Numbered from the stretch's first letter, positions 41,046-50,731 are shown. The stretch: DNA of 64,000 bases from Lachnospiraceae bacterium (GCA_017463255.1 JAFTPP010000028.1:1-64000); one strand, 5' to 3'. Notes: generated by a model not told the origin, from the sequence alone. Made by a program: numbers and translations.

Positions 41046-43445
41046 ATGAAAGTTAAAATGCGATGGTTATCCATATTATTGGTTTTATCGTTGTGTCTTG
41101 TTGGATGCAGCAATAACAAAAGCAATGATAGCAACGCCACAAACAACGAAGCTAACAATGAAGCCAACAATGAAGTCAACAATGAAGCTGACAATGAGGT
41201 CACACCCACCCCTGAGAATTACGTTGAACTGGCATTAAATGTTTATTATAATGATGCCGACAGTGGATATTATGATAATGAAGCAGGTGAGTCTATTATT
41301 GTATCAGAAAATGGTCAGTATACTCTAAGCTTTGATTGTGCAAACAACCTGTCTGATAAAGCAAAAAATGCAGGTGTAAATTCTTTAAAAAATCTCACTG
41401 CTATTTACATTCTTGATATGGGCTCTACAAAGGGTGAACAGTCCAAAATCACAGCATGTAACATCAAGTACGATTCAGTTGTTGTTAACGATACTGAACT
41501 GACTATTGTTAATAAAGACGCAAAGTCAGCACTTAAGAGCAATGGTATCTTTGATACAAACGATCCTATTAACGCCTGGGACGGTTCAGCTGTCGAAGAA
41601 GTTGCATGTACATCAGAACATGTAGCCAACTTCACAACCGTTGATAATCCTACTAAAATTTCTGTAACATTTACTCTTTCAGATATAAGCTGGGAAAGTA
41701 CTGCATCAGATGATAATGCTGATAATGGTAACTCAGATTCAAGCAATACATATGTTAATACAGCAGTATTTAGCAATATCGATTTTACTGATATGAACGC
41801 TGTTGAATTAACAAAGTATCTTGGAAACGGTATTAACCTCGGAAATACAATGGAAGCATTTAGCACTAATTTCAGTAAGGATTTAGATGTCAGCGTGTAC
41901 GAAACTGTATGGGGACAGCCTGTAACAACAGAGGCCATGATTATCGGTATGAAGAATTGTGGTTTTGATACAATCAGAATTCCTGTTGCATGGACTAACA
42001 TGATGGATTACGAGAATGAGAATTACACAATCAATGTTGCTTACCTTGACCGTGTTCAGGAAATAGTAGATTGGGCAATTAAAGCAGAAATGTTTGTAAT
42101 CGTAAATGACCACTATGATGGCGGCTGGTGGGAACTCTTTGCCGGAACAGAAGAAGAAAACGCACAAGCTTGGAAAATCTTTGAATCAATGTGGACTCAG
42201 ATTGCTGAGAGATTTGCAGATTATTCTGATATGCTCATTTTAGAATCTGCTAACGAAGAATTAGGTAGCGGATGGATGAGTAAAGGCTTAGAAGAAGATG
42301 AAACTTATGAACTTATGAATTCTATCAATCAGAAATTCGTAGATATCGTTCGTACATCCGGCGGTAACAATGATGATCGTTTCTTGCTTATCGCGGGAAA
42401 CAACACAAACATTGACAGAACAATAGATAATCGTTTTGTAATGCCTACAGATACTGCTACAGGAAAGCTTTTTGTTTCAGTTCATTACTACGATCCATGG
42501 AATTACTGTGGTGATAAGGATATTGATTCCCCGGATGATTTGGTGGGCTATAAGTGGGGTCTTGCTGAAGAATATGAGTATATGAAGAATCAGGTTGCAA
42601 AGATGAGCAAGTTCACCGAAGCCGGATATGGCGTAATCATAGGTGAATACGGTGCATTGCCTGCATGGGTTTCAAATACAAGCTATGAAATTCCAAATAC
42701 TATCGAATACACAGACTTCTTCTTAAATGTATGTGATGTGAATAACTTCTGTCCGGTTCTCTGGTCAACAGGAAATTCATTTGATAAGACAACTCTTACT
42801 ATGATATCTCCTGAACAGACAGAACTTTTTACTTCTCGTTGCTATGCTGAGGAAGTTGCTGCCGGAGATGGATATCTTGATACTGTAAAAAAAGAAATGG
42901 AAGATGTTGCCGCAGCAGCTCCTGAAAAGTGGGTAGGACAGGAAACATATGCTCCAGGAACACCTGTTGCATGGATTATGTGGAACGGTGGTGCCGGTAC
43001 ATATAGTGTAGGTGATAAATTTAACGCTGCTGATAATACAGCAGGAATTACAGCCCACAACGTGGTAGTTGAGGGTGCCGGAGAATACACCGTAAGCCTT
43101 GACTTTGCAGGTGGCAATGACGGTATTACTTTCGCAGCGCTTGCAATTGCAGATGGTGAAGTTTTATATCCGGGAGCAAGTGTTGAAATTAAAGAGATTA
43201 CACTTGATGGTGTCGCTGTAGACTTCGGAAAATATTACACATGTTCTGACGACGGAAAATGTACACGAGTTAATATTTACAATCAGTGGTGCAGCAACTT
43301 AGAAAAACAGCTTAAAAAGGAAGGCTGCACATTTAGAAGAGCAGATGGCGATATGGCAGGCATAACAGCTACTCCCCTTGATCCTACATTACTTGTTGGT
43401 ACAAAGAACATTTCAATAACCTTCGAACTGATTCTTGCTGAGTAA
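41046..43445 (+). CDS. Secreted GH5-family glycoside hydrolase lipoprotein (cellulase-like) with flanking beta domains
   Basis: 799 residues. Lipobox LCLVGCSNNK near residue 21, so it is anchored on the outer membrane face. A linker of NNEA repeats follows. Residues about 55-225 form a beta-rich, CBM-like domain. The GH5 barrel spans about 250-610: LGNGINLGNTMEA, DTIRIPVAWTNMM, acid/base Glu in LESANEELGSG and nucleophile Glu in GVIIGEYGALPAW. A second beta-rich domain resembling the first follows (about 645-799). The RBS AAAGGAGC and a downstream terminator frame it as a single-gene unit. Probably an endo-glucanase or related beta-glucanase. Confidence 0.9.
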   Translation: MKVKMRWLSILLVLSLCLVGCSNNKSNDSNATNNEANNEANNEVNNEADNEVTPTPENYVELALNVYYNDADSGYYDNEAGESIIVSENGQYTLSFDCANNLSDKAKNAGVNSLKNLTAIYILDMGSTKGEQSKITACNIKYDSVVVNDTELTIVNKDAKSALKSNGIFDTNDPINAWDGSAVEEVACTSEHVANFTTVDNPTKISVTFTLSDISWESTASDDNADNGNSDSSNTYVNTAVFSNIDFTDMNAVELTKYLGNGINLGNTMEAFSTNFSKDLDVSVYETVWGQPVTTEAMIIGMKNCGFDTIRIPVAWTNMMDYENENYTINVAYLDRVQEIVDWAIKAEMFVIVNDHYDGGWWELFAGTEEENAQAWKIFESMWTQIAERFADYSDMLILESANEELGSGWMSKGLEEDETYELMNSINQKFVDIVRTSGGNNDDRFLLIAGNNTNIDRTIDNRFVMPTDTATGKLFVSVHYYDPWNYCGDKDIDSPDDLVGYKWGLAEEYEYMKNQVAKMSKFTEAGYGVIIGEYGALPAWVSNTSYEIPNTIEYTDFFLNVCDVNNFCPVLWSTGNSFDKTTLTMISPEQTELFTSRCYAEEVAAGDGYLDTVKKEMEDVAAAAPEKWVGQETYAPGTPVAWIMWNGGAGTYSVGDKFNAADNTAGITAHNVVVEGAGEYTVSLDFAGGNDGITFAALAIADGEVLYPGASVEIKEITLDGVAVDFGKYYTCSDDGKCTRVNIYNQWCSNLEKQLKKEGCTFRRADGDMAGITATPLDPTLLVGTKNISITFELILAE
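41142..41201 (+). repeat. 12-bp coding tandem repeat (NNEA linker)
   Basis: Five 12-base units of the type AACAATGAAGCC encode Asn-Asn-Glu-Ala-like tetrapeptides just after the lipobox. A flexible, hydrophilic linker; its copy number could vary by slippage. Confidence 0.85.
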
Positions 43446-43476
43446 TAGGGATGAATAATTTATAAATTAAATAAAG

Positions 43477-43520
43477 AACAACCATGCCTTTGGTAAAACC
43501 AACTGCATGGTTGTTTTGCA
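43477..43520 (+). terminator. Terminator after the GH5 gene
   Basis: Arms AACAACCATGC (43477-43487) and GCATGGTTGTT (43505-43515) with a 17-base loop, followed by TTGCATTTT. Confidence 0.85.
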
Positions 43521-43608
43521 TTTTAGCACACCAATTAAAACTAAACTTTTTAAGAGTTCGACATATTGGGATTTGATTGTCAATATTGTAGTATCTTATA
43601 AAATAAAA

Positions 43609-44049
43609 TTATTGAGATTTTTTAGCATCATAATACTTTCGCGAGAATATTCCTATTGGTAAACCAAGCAGCGTTGTATTTATTCCGCTTAGTACAGCGA
43701 TTGCGGTATTTCCGTCCACGACATTTAAAAGCAAAATAATAAACCAACAAAACCAAGCAATGGAAAAACTAATTACTGCAATTAGATATAATTTGCAATT
43801 CCTATTTCTTTGGTTAATGGCACTGCGCTTTATATCGGAAATATCATTTCCCTTTTCACCCATAACAAGTTCATCTAATGAAATCCCCATTACTTTACTA
43901 AGTGAAATAAGATTATCAATATCGGGAATTCCGCTATCATTTTCCCACTTTGTAATTGCTTGCCTAGACACATTTATTTTTTCTGCAAGTTGTTCTTGTG
44001 ATAATCCTGCTTTTTGGCGATAATTTTTTATTCGTTCTCCTAATGTCAT
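43609..44049 (-). CDS. XRE-family HTH protein with C-terminal membrane anchor
   Basis: 146 residues. Residues 5-60 are a Cro/C1-type helix-turn-helix (LGERIKNYRQKAGLSQEQLA, then VSRQAITKWENDSGIPDIDN). After a charged linker come two hydrophobic segments (about 88-110 and 115-132), so the regulator is probably membrane-bound. AGGAGGCATTATT precedes the ATG. No neighbouring target is obvious; it may sense an envelope signal. Confidence 0.85.
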   Translation of the reverse strand: MTLGERIKNYRQKAGLSQEQLAEKINVSRQAITKWENDSGIPDIDNLISLSKVMGISLDELVMGEKGNDISDIKRSAINQRNRNCKLYLIAVISFSIAWFCWFIILLLNVVDGNTAIAVLSGINTTLLGLPIGIFSRKYYDAKKSQ

Positions 44050-44305
44050 AATAATGCCTCCTAGTTTTTATAGGATAATCTTATCATTTTTTCATAAATC
44101 AACAAGAATTGATGTTTTACATTATTGCTACCTTCCGTGGCATATAAAAAATTATTGCTTTTCATCTATCTGTTTGACAAATTCATGCTTCGTGAGCTTT
44201 TAATCTCTTCATATTACTGAAAGTTTCTTAAGCATTCTAAACACATAAAAAGAAAACTTCGCCATTACTCTGCAAATCTACCTTGCGCATTATATAGATT
44301 ATTAC
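44050..44305. other. Intergenic gap, no gene recognised
   Basis: 256 bases, AT-rich. Only frames of less than 20 codons are present on the minus strand, without ribosome sites. No hairpin stronger than a few base pairs was seen. Confidence 0.4.
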
Positions 44306-45082
44306 TTAACTTAGGTAATTGACAGCTAAGATGACAATGCTGGTAGCAATCATAACAACACCAACAACTCTGTTTAATGATTTTGCTGATGCCTTATTTG
44401 CAATTACTGCAGCAATTCTTGCCCATAAAAACGTAAACATAACACAAAGCACAAGACTGATAATGTCAGGCATTCCCCCCACAGCAAAATGACTAACACC
44501 ACCTGTTAATGCTGTAAATGCCATAATAAATACACTTGTTCCGACTGCCATATGCATTTCATATCCTAAGAAAGAAGTAAGCACGAACAAAAGCATCATG
44601 CCACCACCTGCACCGACAGTTCCACATATAAAGCCTACTATGGCTCCCCCAACAACAGACTTAATAAGCCTACTATTCTTACTCTGTTCTGCCATTTGTT
44701 CCTTTGTGGTCTGTACCGGTTTTAGCAAGAATCTTAATCCGATGAAAATCATTGCAATCTGCATGGTTCCACTCATAGTCTTTTCAGGCAGGAAACTTGC
44801 CACATAACTTCCTGCTGCCGTCATTATCAACACAGAAAGCAGTAACAAAAGACTTCTTTTCACGTCCAGATTCCCGTTCTTTCTATACGTCCATGCACTT
44901 ACAAAACTGGCTAATACATCGCTCATAAGTCCGATTGCTATAGCATGATACGCCGGAATCCCCAAAAATGTTACAAGCATAGGGCCGATAACTGCTGCTG
45001 CACTCATTCCGGCAAATCCGGTTCCTATACCGGCTCCTGCGCCTGCAATAAAACACACCAAAACTTTTATTAATAAATCCAT
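44306..45082 (-). CDS. Sulfite/organosulfonate exporter-type permease (TauE/SafE, TSUP)
   Basis: 258 residues with eight hydrophobic segments. The N-terminal MDLLIKVLVCFIAGAGAGIG then TGFAGMSAAAVIGPMLV, and the mid-protein GFICGTVGAGGGMMLLFVLT, are the two pseudo-repeats of the TSUP family. It probably transports sulfite or another small anion across the membrane; substrate unproven. The start at 45082 is chosen because the fold begins there and GGAG lies about 11 bases upstream; the longer frame overlaps the next gene. Confidence 0.85.
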   Translation of the reverse strand: MDLLIKVLVCFIAGAGAGIGTGFAGMSAAAVIGPMLVTFLGIPAYHAIAIGLMSDVLASFVSAWTYRKNGNLDVKRSLLLLLSVLIMTAAGSYVASFLPEKTMSGTMQIAMIFIGLRFLLKPVQTTKEQMAEQSKNSRLIKSVVGGAIVGFICGTVGAGGGMMLLFVLTSFLGYEMHMAVGTSVFIMAFTALTGGVSHFAVGGMPDIISLVLCVMFTFLWARIAAVIANKASAKSLNRVVGVVMIATSIVILAVNYLS

Positions 45083-45104
45083 CTTTATACTATCTCCAAT
45101 CACA

Positions 45105-45701
45105 TTATTCCAGTGGAATTGCCTCAATCTCAAATACAATATCTATATTCTCAAAATAACGCAATTTGTATTTCGCTCTGATATCGTAATCCCACTTAGC
45201 CCTGGCTAAAACACTTTGCACTTCTTCTAAATCTTCCGAGATTACCCTAAGTCTTAGTTTTTCTCTGGTATCTCCCTCTTTTGCAACAGCCTCCAAGTAA
45301 TACTCTGTTGAATATCCTCTTCGGTATCCCCAGTCTCTGTCTGCTTTTATCAATGCATAATAAACTGTTTTTTCAGTGGGGCCTTTTATCATATCTGTAA
45401 TTGCCCCAACACTTCTGGCTCCCGCCCATATGCTTATCACAAGACAGATTATTTCCAATCCCAGAACAATCGCAAGCACACTTTTATTGATTTTCCCCTT
45501 TTTATCTTTATAGGGAACCCCCAACGCAAAAAGAATCATAAACGGAATCATAAGAGTAAGAATCATCAATCCTCCACTCATTACCCTTATCGGTGCCAGA
45601 TACTCCGGCATCATATTGGTTGCAATGACATGCCCGATTCCAATCATGGCAAATGCCGCAACAATTCCTATTCCCAATCCAATCAGTAATTTTTTCATCA
45701 T
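45105..45701 (-). CDS. Small membrane protein, unknown function
   Basis: 198 residues (start at one of two adjacent ATGs, 45701 or 45698, behind AAAGGAAA). Three hydrophobic segments at about 5-25, 42-62 and 76-98, then a hydrophilic C-terminal domain of about 100 residues with alternating strands and charged helices, ending FENIDIVFEIEAIPLE. I do not recognise the family. It sits 6 bases downstream of the 2H phosphoesterase gene and 22 bases upstream of the TSUP permease, so all three may be cotranscribed. Confidence 0.65.
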   Translation of the reverse strand: MMKKLLIGLGIGIVAAFAMIGIGHVIATNMMPEYLAPIRVMSGGLMILTLMIPFMILFALGVPYKDKKGKINKSVLAIVLGLEIICLVISIWAGARSVGAITDMIKGPTEKTVYYALIKADRDWGYRRGYSTEYYLEAVAKEGDTREKLRLRVISEDLEEVQSVLARAKWDYDIRAKYKLRYFENIDIVFEIEAIPLE

Positions 45702-45707
45702 TTTCCT

Positions 45708-46253
45708 TTATACCCTCGTCTTAAGACTTACCTCACAAAGATTACAAAACGGATTCGTCCTTGCAAGACCTATCTTTACCACTTCACCATTGATCAAAGA
45801 AAATCTCTTTAACATTGTACCAAAAGCAGATTGCAGTTGTTCCCCGGACAGCTTCTTTCCCAATGTCACATGGGGAAACCATGAATATGGCTTGTAATGC
45901 TCATCAATGCGTATATCCGATTCCTGATTAAATGTCTTATGAAGTTCTTTTTGCACGCTTTCAGACAACGTCTGCAAATACTCATTTAACACAGGTGCTA
46001 CATAGATTACCGACGGCATAAAGCATCCCACTGATACAAGCGAAACTCTGCCCGGTGCAATCCCTGCTGCCACATTATCAAACACTTCCCTTGCTAAGCT
46101 TTCTTCTCTTGTTTCGAAGGCTCCCACCGTAATATGAGGCGGCACGTCACCTGCAAGCATGAAATCATTTCCCGTAACTTTTGCCACTGCATCCATATGC
46201 CCTTGCAATACTTTATTTGTTTTATCATCAAAATAGATTGAAATGAGATACAC
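45708..46253 (-). CDS. 2H phosphoesterase (2'-5' RNA ligase-like)
   Basis: 181 residues. It carries the two HxT/S motifs that define the 2H superfamily: PPHITVGAF near residue 40 and FPHVTLGKK near residue 129, about 90 residues apart. Family members cleave 2',3'-cyclic phosphates or 2'-5' linkages in RNA or nucleotides; the name RNA ligase reflects an in vitro reaction. The substrate here is unknown. A small GC-rich hairpin (46277-46292) lies just upstream. Confidence 0.82.
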   Translation of the reverse strand: MYLISIYFDDKTNKVLQGHMDAVAKVTGNDFMLAGDVPPHITVGAFETREESLAREVFDNVAAGIAPGRVSLVSVGCFMPSVIYVAPVLNEYLQTLSESVQKELHKTFNQESDIRIDEHYKPYSWFPHVTLGKKLSGEQLQSAFGTMLKRFSLINGEVVKIGLARTNPFCNLCEVSLKTRV

Positions 46254-46341
46254 GTTTAACCTCCCCTATTGGAAACGTCCGTCGCCGGACGCACTTACAA
46301 AATAGCGAATGCCTCTCTAACGATTAGCATCCGCTTTCCAA

Positions 46342-47064
46342 TTACCGATAATCATACACCATGCCGGCAGGCTTCTTTAAAGAATCCATATCCACATGGT
46401 ATTTTTTCCAATCCTTATTATCCACATATACCAAAATCTGCTGTCCTATATATGGATCAGGCATTTCCCATAGGTTCTCACTTCTAAATAAATAAGTATT
46501 TCCCGTATATGTGTCCTCGTACTTACACTCTAACCAGTACGGACTTCTTCCATTTACCTCAGTAGACATATCAAGGTACGCATTGGTTACAGTAGCATAT
46601 ACGGCTTTTCCGTTTTTCTTAAGACGGCGCACACTGCTTCCGGTTAAACCTTTCACACCGGTTCGCATGATAAAAAATCCAACGATGGCAAAAATGGCGC
46701 CCATTCCAAGCAACATATAAGAACCGAAATTAGCCATGGAAACTGCAGTGGCATCCCCCGGTGCATCCGGTCTTACATATAATTCGATTTTTTTGCCCTC
46801 ATACATGCTTGAGCTATAAGAATTAAGCTCTCTGTCATACTCTTTTCCATCATATTCGTATTCTACAAACACATCATGATGAGAATCACCGTCAGAATCA
46901 TACCATGTGTTAATCTCTGTGATTTCACCCATAATCACTTCTGATTCACTGATTCTTTCCTTGGTAGAAATAGTATATTTTACTCCTCCAAAAACAAGTC
47001 CCAAACCAACTAAAAAGAAAATCATTCCCATTACAACCGGAATAATATGCCCTGGGTTTTTCAT
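46342..47064 (-). CDS. DUF3592 family membrane protein
   Basis: 240 residues. Two hydrophobic helices (about 8-28 and 112-134) with beta domains after each: YDSDGDSHHDVFVEYEYDGK and SPYWLECKYEDTYTGNTYLF. The first domain, with GEITEINTW...YEYDGKEY and YVRPDAPGDA, is typical of DUF3592. Function unknown. GGAGGCAGAAG precedes the ATG, and the upstream PAP2 gene ends 12 bases earlier, so the pair is probably cotranscribed. Confidence 0.82.
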   Translation of the reverse strand: MKNPGHIIPVVMGMIFFLVGLGLVFGGVKYTISTKERISESEVIMGEITEINTWYDSDGDSHHDVFVEYEYDGKEYDRELNSYSSSMYEGKKIELYVRPDAPGDATAVSMANFGSYMLLGMGAIFAIVGFFIMRTGVKGLTGSSVRRLKKNGKAVYATVTNAYLDMSTEVNGRSPYWLECKYEDTYTGNTYLFRSENLWEMPDPYIGQQILVYVDNKDWKKYHVDMDSLKKPAGMVYDYR

Positions 47065-47076
47065 CTTCTGCCTCCT

Positions 47077-47718
47077 CTAGAAACGCAAAAATACAAAGCT
47101 CTTTTTATATGTGATAAAATACATAATCAGTCCTAAAGCAAACGCCGTAATCATATCAAAAACCGAATGTTGCTTAATAAATACGGTAGACAGGACAATG
47201 AGTACACATAATACAAAAGAGCCCCAGCGTACTATTTTGTGCTTTTTAAGCTTTTCGGATTTCATAATGGACAATTGCACCATAATGGAATTATACACAT
47301 GTATACTCGGTACAATGTTCGTACAGGTATCCGTGGTATATAATCCTCCTATCATGCGTGTAAATACATTTTCACGTCCCAATGTTTCTAAGTTAGGTCT
47401 TAACTCATGCATATTAGGCCACAGGGCAGAAATAATAATAAAAAGAGTCATTCCTGCAGTAAGTGTGGTAAATAATCGGGTGTATTCTTCTTTGTCAAAG
47501 AAAATAAAATACACTACAAAAATTGCTATATAGGCAAACCAGCAAAAGTACGGTAAAACAAAGATTTCAACAAAGGGAATCATATCATCCAATGCCATAT
47601 GAATCACCGTAAAATTATCTACCGTACGCTTTTCCACCCAGACAAAACATGCCATATATACAACCAGATATACCAAAATAGGAATACCATGCCAATATTT
47701 TTTTACAAAATTCTTCAT
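47077..47718 (-). CDS. PAP2-superfamily membrane phosphatase-like protein
   Basis: 213 residues with five or six membrane spans. The PSIHVYNS segment and, about 50 residues later, STVFIKQHSVFDMI give two of the three PAP2 motifs (catalytic His in SIH and His in KQHSVFD). The first Lys/Arg motif (KX6RP) is represented by ELRPNLETLG, so the site looks usable but not textbook. Family members dephosphorylate lipid phosphates such as phosphatidic acid or undecaprenyl pyrophosphate. It is directly downstream of a DAG kinase-like gene, which fits lipid phosphate turnover. Confidence 0.8.
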   Translation of the reverse strand: MKNFVKKYWHGIPILVYLVVYMACFVWVEKRTVDNFTVIHMALDDMIPFVEIFVLPYFCWFAYIAIFVVYFIFFDKEEYTRLFTTLTAGMTLFIIISALWPNMHELRPNLETLGRENVFTRMIGGLYTTDTCTNIVPSIHVYNSIMVQLSIMKSEKLKKHKIVRWGSFVLCVLIVLSTVFIKQHSVFDMITAFALGLIMYFITYKKSFVFLRF

Positions 47719-47748
47719 TACTCTTCTCCAGTTTTATTTCAAAATTCG

Positions 47749-48708
47749 CTAATAACAGAAATTCACCTTTTCGGGTAATGTTCTGATCTTCATATGAGTG
47801 GTCTGTGAATAAGCTTCCCCGTCCGTATGAATCCATACAGGTTCCTCTAAGCAAACTTCGATGGTTGAAGTCCTATAAGCATCTATGTTCTTAAAACGCA
47901 AATGCTTTCCTGCATATGCAGTAGGAAATATAAATAATACCTTTGCACGGGGTATATTGCCTACCACACACACATCCAACATTCCATCTTTATAATCTGC
48001 CTTCGGACAAAACTTCACTCCACCGCCTTCATATTTATGAATCATAGTGGCAACCATCAAAAACCGGTCAAGCTCAATTTGCCTGTCTTCATCCAACATT
48101 ACCTTACACTTTATCTTCTGTCCTCCCATTAATTGGGAAATCGCAATCCCGATATAGGTAAGCTTGCCTAATCCCACCTTATTAAAGACCTTCTTAATCC
48201 TAGAACGTTGTGCAATATCACAAACAGAAGCTCCAAATCCCACGTCCGAACTTACAGCAAATCTTCTCGTAACCACTTCATTATCTGTATAAATATCAGA
48301 ATGTTTTCCTTTTACTTCGTACTGAAGTTCTCCTATATCCATCTGTACCATAGTAGGGTCATCCATAATAACTTTAATTGCCTTTGCAGGATCAGGACTT
48401 AAACGCATATCCCTTGCAAGGTCATTGCTGGAACCGGTGGGAATGTAACTGATAATGGTATTCTCAAAATCCATAATTCCGTTTACCACCTCATTAATGG
48501 TACCGTCTCCGCCAAGTGCTACAATATGAATCTTTTCTCCTTTTAAATCAGAAGTCAATTCACGCACAAAATTCGTGGCATCTCCGGCTTTTTTCGTAAA
48601 GTATTCCTTATACTCTACGTTACGTTCTTTCATGACAAATTTTACCCGTTCCCAAATCTTTTGGCCTTTTCCGGATTTTGATGCCGGATTTATAATAAAA
48701 TGGTACAT
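47749..48708 (-). CDS. Diacylglycerol kinase-family lipid kinase (YegS/DgkB-like)
   Basis: 319 residues. N-terminal FIINPASKSGKG, nucleotide loop ALGGDGTINEVVNGI and YIPTGSSNDLARDM are diagnostic of the DAG kinase catalytic domain. The C-terminal domain contains KYEGGGVKFCPKADYKDGML and the HTDGEAY end. It phosphorylates diacylglycerol or a related lipid at the membrane. GGAGTAATTAAGA precedes the ATG. It is upstream of the PAP2 gene on the same strand (30-base gap). Confidence 0.9.
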   Translation of the reverse strand: MYHFIINPASKSGKGQKIWERVKFVMKERNVEYKEYFTKKAGDATNFVRELTSDLKGEKIHIVALGGDGTINEVVNGIMDFENTIISYIPTGSSNDLARDMRLSPDPAKAIKVIMDDPTMVQMDIGELQYEVKGKHSDIYTDNEVVTRRFAVSSDVGFGASVCDIAQRSRIKKVFNKVGLGKLTYIGIAISQLMGGQKIKCKVMLDEDRQIELDRFLMVATMIHKYEGGGVKFCPKADYKDGMLDVCVVGNIPRAKVLFIFPTAYAGKHLRFKNIDAYRTSTIEVCLEEPVWIHTDGEAYSQTTHMKIRTLPEKVNFCY

Positions 48709-48816
48709 TCTTAATTACTCCGTTCAGATTTATATCAAAAAACACTATTCCTATTTTACCAAGAAAGATAAAAACAGTAAAGCTATTTTCTATTTTGACA
48801 TTTTAATAATTTACTA

Positions 48817-48845
48817 TTTTAAAGTATGGAAATCTATGATATAAT
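48817..48845 (+). promoter_or_regulatory. Putative promoter of glyA
   Basis: A perfect TATAAT (48840-48845), 35 bases before the glyA start, with a weak TTTTAA (48817-48822) at 17 bases. A TTGACA slightly further upstream (48795-48800) has no matching -10. No folate riboswitch or other leader RNA was recognised in this short gap. Confidence 0.5.
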
Positions 48846-48880
48846 GCTTAGGTGTATTACATAAAAATGGAGGTTTAGAC

Positions 48881-50119
48881 ATGTATTCTTTAGAAGAAGT
48901 AAGAAAAGTTGACCCTGAAATTGCCAAAGCAATTGAAGATGAACAGGCAAGACAGAATAGTCACATTGAGTTAATCGCTTCTGAAAACTGGGTAAGCAAA
49001 GCTGTTATGGCTGCCATGGGAAGTCCATTAACAAATAAATATGCGGAAGGTTATCCTGGCAAGCGTTACTACGGCGGCTGCGACTGTGTTGACGTAGTGG
49101 AAACTCTCGCCATTGAACGTGCTAAAAAATTATTTGGCTGTGATTACGCTAACGTTCAGCCACACTCAGGCGCACAGGCTAACATGGCTGTACAGTTTGC
49201 AGTTTTAAATCCGGGCGATACCATGATGGGTATGAACCTTGACCACGGCGGACACTTAACACATGGTTCACCGGTTAATATGTCAGGAAAATGGTTTAAC
49301 ATTGTTCCATACGGTGTTAACGATGACGGATTCATTGACTATGATGAATTAAGAAGAATTGCTTTAGAATGCAAGCCGAAACTTATTATTGCAGGCGCTT
49401 CAGCTTATGCAAGAACAATAGATTTCAAAAAATTCCGTGAAGTTGCTGATGAGGTAGGCGCTGTTCTCATGGTAGATATGGCACACATTGCAGGTCTTGT
49501 AGCTGCAGGACTTCATCCTTCACCAATTCCATATGCAGATGTTGTAACAACAACTACTCACAAGACATTACGCGGTCCTCGTGGCGGTTTAATTCTCTGC
49601 AATCAGGAAATGGCTGACAAGTACAACTTTAACAAAGCTATTTTCCCGGGAATCCAGGGTGGTCCTTTAATGCATGTTATCGCAGCAAAAGCTGTATGTT
49701 TCGAAGAAGCTCTTTCAGATGACTTTAAGAAATATCAGCAGGGTATTGTTGATAACGCTCAGGCTCTTTGCAAAGGCCTTATGGACCGTGGCATTAAGAT
49801 TGTTTCCGGCGGAACAGATAACCACTTAATGTTAATGGATTTAACAACCTTTGACTTAACAGGAAAAGCTGTTGAAAAATTATTGGATGCAGCTCATATT
49901 ACTGCTAACAAAAACACAATTCCTAACGATCCTAAATCACCATTCGTAACAAGCGGTATCCGTCTTGGTACTCCTGCTGTTACATCACGTGGTATGAATA
50001 CAGAAGACATGGATCAGATTGCAGAAGCAATCGCACTTGTTGTAAAAGGCGGCGAGGATAAGATTCCTGAAGCACGTGCTATCGTTGATAAGCTTACAGC
50101 AAAATATCCGTTAATCTAA
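48881..50119 (+). CDS. glyA: Serine hydroxymethyltransferase
   Basis: 412 residues, the normal length. It interconverts serine and glycine with tetrahydrofolate, supplying one-carbon units. Seen: [50 protein letters not shown], and the PLP lysine in [22 protein letters not shown] lies upstream of the ATG, and a strong terminator follows, so it is a single-gene unit. Confidence 0.97.
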   Translation: MYSLEEVRKVDPEIAKAIEDEQARQNSHIELIASENWVSKAVMAAMGSPLTNKYAEGYPGKRYYGGCDCVDVVETLAIERAKKLFGCDYANVQPHSGAQANMAVQFAVLNPGDTMMGMNLDHGGHLTHGSPVNMSGKWFNIVPYGVNDDGFIDYDELRRIALECKPKLIIAGASAYARTIDFKKFREVADEVGAVLMVDMAHIAGLVAAGLHPSPIPYADVVTTTTHKTLRGPRGGLILCNQEMADKYNFNKAIFPGIQGGPLMHVIAAKAVCFEEALSDDFKKYQQGIVDNAQALCKGLMDRGIKIVSGGTDNHLMLMDLTTFDLTGKAVEKLLDAAHITANKNTIPNDPKSPFVTSGIRLGTPAVTSRGMNTEDMDQIAEAIALVVKGGEDKIPEARAIVDKLTAKYPLI

Positions 50120-50133
50120 TAAGCCAAAAAATT

Positions 50134-50164
50134 GGAGCTATGCAATGCATAGCTCCTTTTTTAT
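50134..50164 (+). terminator. Terminator after glyA
   Basis: Perfect 10-bp arms GGAGCTATGC and GCATAGCTCC with a 3-base loop, followed by TTTTTTTATA. Textbook Rho-independent terminator. Confidence 0.92.
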
Positions 50165-50182
50165 ATAAGCCCCTATATAGAT

Positions 50183-50719
50183 TTAAAACGAAAACATACT
50201 AAATGGAACAATAAAGTTATAAGCCCATCTTAATGCGCACAATACTGCTGCCACAATACCCACAACCTTTGCAATGGTCAGTTTTGTATGTTTTAGTCCG
50301 GAAAACTTCTTCAATCGTGTCAGTGTTACGATAGATAACATAAGTCCCACCATGGAACCAAAGGGCCCTGTCATGGAAAACATACTGAGTGACATCCAAG
50401 ACACAATTCCCAATGCCAGTGCTCCAAATGCCATAAACATAGGTTGGTTATAGGCACTTGGATTCACGAATGGTTCACCCGGCTTATATGACTGACCGTA
50501 TGCACCCTGCTGTCCATATGTACCCTGCCCGCCATAAGCACCCTGGTTACTGTATCCTCCCTGGTTATAGGCACCATACTGCCCGTCCTCATTAAAGATA
50601 GGCTGTCCTTGTGAATAGCTGTAGGTAGGCTGTCCATATTCATTTAAAACAACGTTCCCATTTTCATCTACTACCTGCCCATATTCATTTACTCTGTCAT
50701 TATCATATGGATTATTCAT
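50183..50719 (-). CDS. Membrane protein with Gly/Tyr/Gln-rich N-terminal domain (DUF4190-like)
   Basis: 178 residues. Residues 1-90 are hydrophilic and repetitive: first VNEYGQVVDENGNVVLNEYG-type YGQ units, then repeats of NQGGYSNQGAYGGQGTYGQQ. Residues 95-178 hold two or three hydrophobic segments typical of DUF4190-style membrane proteins. Low-complexity Q/G/Y tracts of this kind can form liquid-like assemblies, but that is not shown here. Function unknown. It is 12 bases downstream of cdd. Confidence 0.75.
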   Translation of the reverse strand: MNNPYDNDRVNEYGQVVDENGNVVLNEYGQPTYSYSQGQPIFNEDGQYGAYNQGGYSNQGAYGGQGTYGQQGAYGQSYKPGEPFVNPSAYNQPMFMAFGALALGIVSWMSLSMFSMTGPFGSMVGLMLSIVTLTRLKKFSGLKHTKLTIAKVVGIVAAVLCALRWAYNFIVPFSMFSF

Positions 50720-50731
50720 TTGTATGCTCCT

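Noticed and set aside
41405-42001. 198-codon minus-strand frame opposite the GH5 gene
   Set aside because: An antisense shadow of a well-supported glycosidase; no ribosome site and no motif.
48709-48880. Folate or glycine riboswitch before glyA
   Set aside because: The gap is short and AT-rich and has no matching conserved cores or paired helices.
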